A stretch of 6,180 nt of DNA, taken from an uncultured Chlorobiaceae bacterium (lineage in GTDB: Bacteria > Bacteroidota > Chlorobiia > Chlorobiales > Chlorobiaceae). Of this stretch, positions 4,769 to 6,180 are shown one piece after another. Position 1 is the first letter of the stretch. Every line of letters starts with the position of its first letter. The DNA is taken from NCBI GenBank assembly GCA_903929845.1, contig CAIYWF010000086.1:1-6180 (forward strand). The letters run 5' to 3'. The position numbers were made by a program, and so were the translations under genes. The notes under the pieces were generated by a model. That model searched no databases and was not told where the DNA came from. It worked only from the letters and a program-made list of their open reading frames with translations.

Positions 4769-4774
4769 CCCCTC

Positions 4775-5302
4775 ATGACCCCAAGACGTATCCTCCTCTT
4801 CACCGGAAACGGTAAAGGCAAAAGCACAGCGGCCTTTGGAATGCTGGCAAGAGCACTGGGCCACGGCATGAAAGCCAGAGTGATCCAGTTTGTAAAATCT
4901 GATGATGCTGTTGGCGAACAGCGCTTTTTCAGTCAACTTGATGGAGTTGAGTGGGAGCAGTTCGGCAAGGGATTTCTGCCTCGCGATCGCCAGAGCCCAA
5001 AAATGGAGGAGCATAGAGCTGCTGCACGAGCAGGGCTTGATGCGGCGATTGCTGCTCTTGCTTCTCCTGATTACGACGTTGTACTGCTTGATGAACTCTG
5101 TTTTGCGGTTGGCCATAACCTTATCGCAATCGAGCCGTTGCTTGAGGCGCTACGGTCGTCAGAAGATGGCAAGATTGTGGTGATGACGGGTCGCAATGCA
5201 CCAGAAGCGCTGGTGGCTGTTGCTGATACGGTGACGGAGATGACGATGATTAAACATGGGTATCAGCAGGGGATTCCTGCGCAGAAGGGTGTTGAGGATT
5301 GA
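4775..5302 (+). CDS. cobO: Corrinoid adenosyltransferase CobO/CobA/BtuR type
   Basis: It transfers the adenosyl group of ATP to the cobalt of reduced cob(I)yrinic acid a,c-diamide or other cob(I)inamide-type corrinoids, in the cytoplasm. The 175-residue product is a complete family member. Seen: P-loop GNGKGKST (residues 11-18), IQFVK (37-41), Walker-B-like VVLLDEL (102-108), TGRNAP (138-143), and the C-terminal GIPAQKGVED that closes most BtuR/CobO proteins. The ATG at 4775 places the P-loop at its normal distance from the N-terminus. No strong Shine-Dalgarno site is visible and only 6 bases separate it from the preceding AT-rich gene, so its own promoter is not obvious and read-through from the island may drive it. 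Its stop overlaps the next start by one base (TGATG), indicating an operon with the permease. Composition is much GC-richer than that of the genes before it. Confidence 0.95.
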   Translation: MTPRRILLFTGNGKGKSTAAFGMLARALGHGMKARVIQFVKSDDAVGEQRFFSQLDGVEWEQFGKGFLPRDRQSPKMEEHRAAARAGLDAAIAALASPDYDVVLLDELCFAVGHNLIAIEPLLEALRSSEDGKIVVMTGRNAPEALVAVADTVTEMTMIKHGYQQGIPAQKGVED

Positions 5303-6180
5303 TGATTATGAAGCGTATCAAGCGTTCAGCGGTTTGTGCCGATAACAGTTTTACCACGCAAAGCCGCAGCAGGGGAGCGTGGAGGATGTTGCTCTTTTTT
5401 GCGGCGCTCATGGCGTTGCTTGCTCTTTCCATGCTTCTTGGACCTTCGGGAATCGGTATTCCTGATATGGAATCACCTTCGGGCAGTGCTATTCTCTCGC
5501 TTCGGTTCAGTCGTCTCCTGATGGGGATGATGACCGGCGCGGCACTTTCGGCGTCCGGAGTAGTCTTTCAGGCGCTGCTGCGCAACCCTTTAGCCGAACC
5601 TTATGTGCTCGGAGTGAGTGGCGGGGCTGGTCTTGGCGCAACCCTGACAATACTTGCCGGGACGGGAGTGCTTGCCTCGTTCAGCCTGCCGATTGTGGCC
5701 TTTCTTTCGGCGGTGGTGACGTTGATGGTGGTGTACGGCATCGCCAGCCAGGGGTCAAGTGGTCAGCCATCCGTCTATAGTCTTATTCTCAGCGGTGTTA
5801 TTGTAAGCTCAATCTGCTCAAGCATTATCATGTTTCTGGTATCCACCGCTAGCGTTGAGGGGATGCACAATGTGATATGGTGGATGCTTGGCAGTCTTCA
5901 GCCAGTCTCGGCAGGCCAGCAGCTCCTCTCAGCGGCGCTGCTTTTCGGGGCGCTTGCGGGAATATGGCTGCTCTCTCCACGTCTCAATGCCCTTGCGCTT
6001 GGGCGTGAGATGGCCCATTATCAAGGTCTTCATGCCGATCTGGTTATTGTTATCGGTCTGCTGTTTGCGACGCTTCTGGCTGCCATCGCGGTCTCCCTTT
6101 CCGGGATGATTGGCTTTGTCGGGCTCATTGTGCCTCACGTCATGCGTGCCATCTTCGGGCCTGACCACCGAAAGCTTGTC
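5302..6180 (+). CDS. FecCD/BtuC-family ABC transporter permease (3' end outside window), likely corrinoid uptake
   Basis: This is the membrane subunit of a binding-protein-dependent ABC importer for vitamin B12 or iron-siderophore compounds. The open frame gives 293 residues, lacking perhaps the last 40-50 of a family near 330-350. Seen: a basic N-terminus (1-28), a first membrane helix (about 28-46), the family block LRFSRLLMGMMTGAALSASG (67-86) with VFQALLRNPLAEPYVLGVSG (88-107), several further hydrophobic helices, LNALALGREMAHYQGL (228-243), and the loop GMIGFVGLIVPHVMRAIFGP (268-287) that contacts the ATPase. The start ATG at 5302 overlaps the cobO stop; a second in-frame ATG at 5308 sits 10 bases after GAGG (5294-5297) and could be used instead. 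Position directly after cobO supports a corrinoid substrate, so btuC is plausible, but the sequence alone does not separate B12 from siderophore permeases. Confidence 0.92.
   Translation, partial: MIMKRIKRSAVCADNSFTTQSRSRGAWRMLLFFAALMALLALSMLLGPSGIGIPDMESPSGSAILSLRFSRLLMGMMTGAALSASGVVFQALLRNPLAEPYVLGVSGGAGLGATLTILAGTGVLASFSLPIVAFLSAVVTLMVVYGIASQGSSGQPSVYSLILSGVIVSSICSSIIMFLVSTASVEGMHNVIWWMLGSLQPVSAGQQLLSAALLFGALAGIWLLSPRLNALALGREMAHYQGLHADLVIVIGLLFATLLAAIAVSLSGMIGFVGLIVPHVMRAIFGPDHRKLV

Noticed and set aside
528..4774. Target-site duplication or attachment sites at the island ends
   Set aside because: I compared bases after the cbiB stop with those before cobO and saw no direct repeat long enough to be meaningful; there is also no integrase or tRNA gene.
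4742..5116. Minus-strand open frame of 124 residues opposite cobO
   Set aside because: It lies fully antisense to a clear CobO and has low-complexity Ser/Cys/Arg-rich sequence with no family features.
5929..6168. Minus-strand open frame of 79 residues opposite the permease
   Set aside because: It is antisense to a well-conserved FecCD permease and its sequence is Arg/Gln-rich with no recognisable motif.

Overview
The window looks like a piece of a green sulfur bacterial (Chlorobiaceae-like) chromosome in which a cobalamin gene cluster is interrupted by accessory DNA. That lineage is a guess from the style of the cobalamin genes and the lack of clear Shine-Dalgarno sites at most starts; no marker gene in the window fixes it. 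All genes supported here are on the + strand.

Layout. (1) 3-527: the C-terminal part of CbiB/CobD, the adenosylcobinamide-phosphate synthase, cut by the window start. (2) 528-1212: a compact repeat-rich zone. A small stand-alone GIY-YIG nuclease gene (685-975) sits among palindromic repeats. (3) 1213-2043: a Bro-N/DinD-like gene, also with one of these repeats on each side (1106-1141 and 2101-2136). (4) 2205-4768: a very AT-rich block with three genes. These are a 121-residue orphan, a 445-residue membrane protein built as DUF805, SHOCT-like segments, a membrane anchor and DUF1566, and a 204-residue protein with an N-terminal membrane segment. (5) 4775-6180: return to GC-richer sequence with cobO (corrinoid adenosyltransferase) and, overlapping it by one base, a BtuC/FecCD-type permease cut by the window end.

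How the parts work together. CbiB, CobO and the permease fit one pathway: corrinoid uptake, adenosylation and attachment of the aminopropanol arm. The roughly 4.2 kb between cbiB and cobO has no evident link to that pathway and reads as cargo inserted into or beside the operon.

Two signals stand out. First, five full copies of a roughly 36-base palindromic element, in both orientations, keep GAGTA and GTATCGA fixed while the inner and outer stems change by compensating substitutions. A GIY-YIG nuclease gene is embedded among them, which suggests a repeat plus nuclease module analogous to REP/RAYT systems. Second, the 3' end of the DUF1566 gene looks like the variable region of a diversity-generating retroelement target: most candidate variable codons are NNT or NNC, interleaved with unmutated AAT codons and followed by an invariant GC-richer tail. 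No reverse transcriptase or template repeat is in the window, so this would be a remote target.
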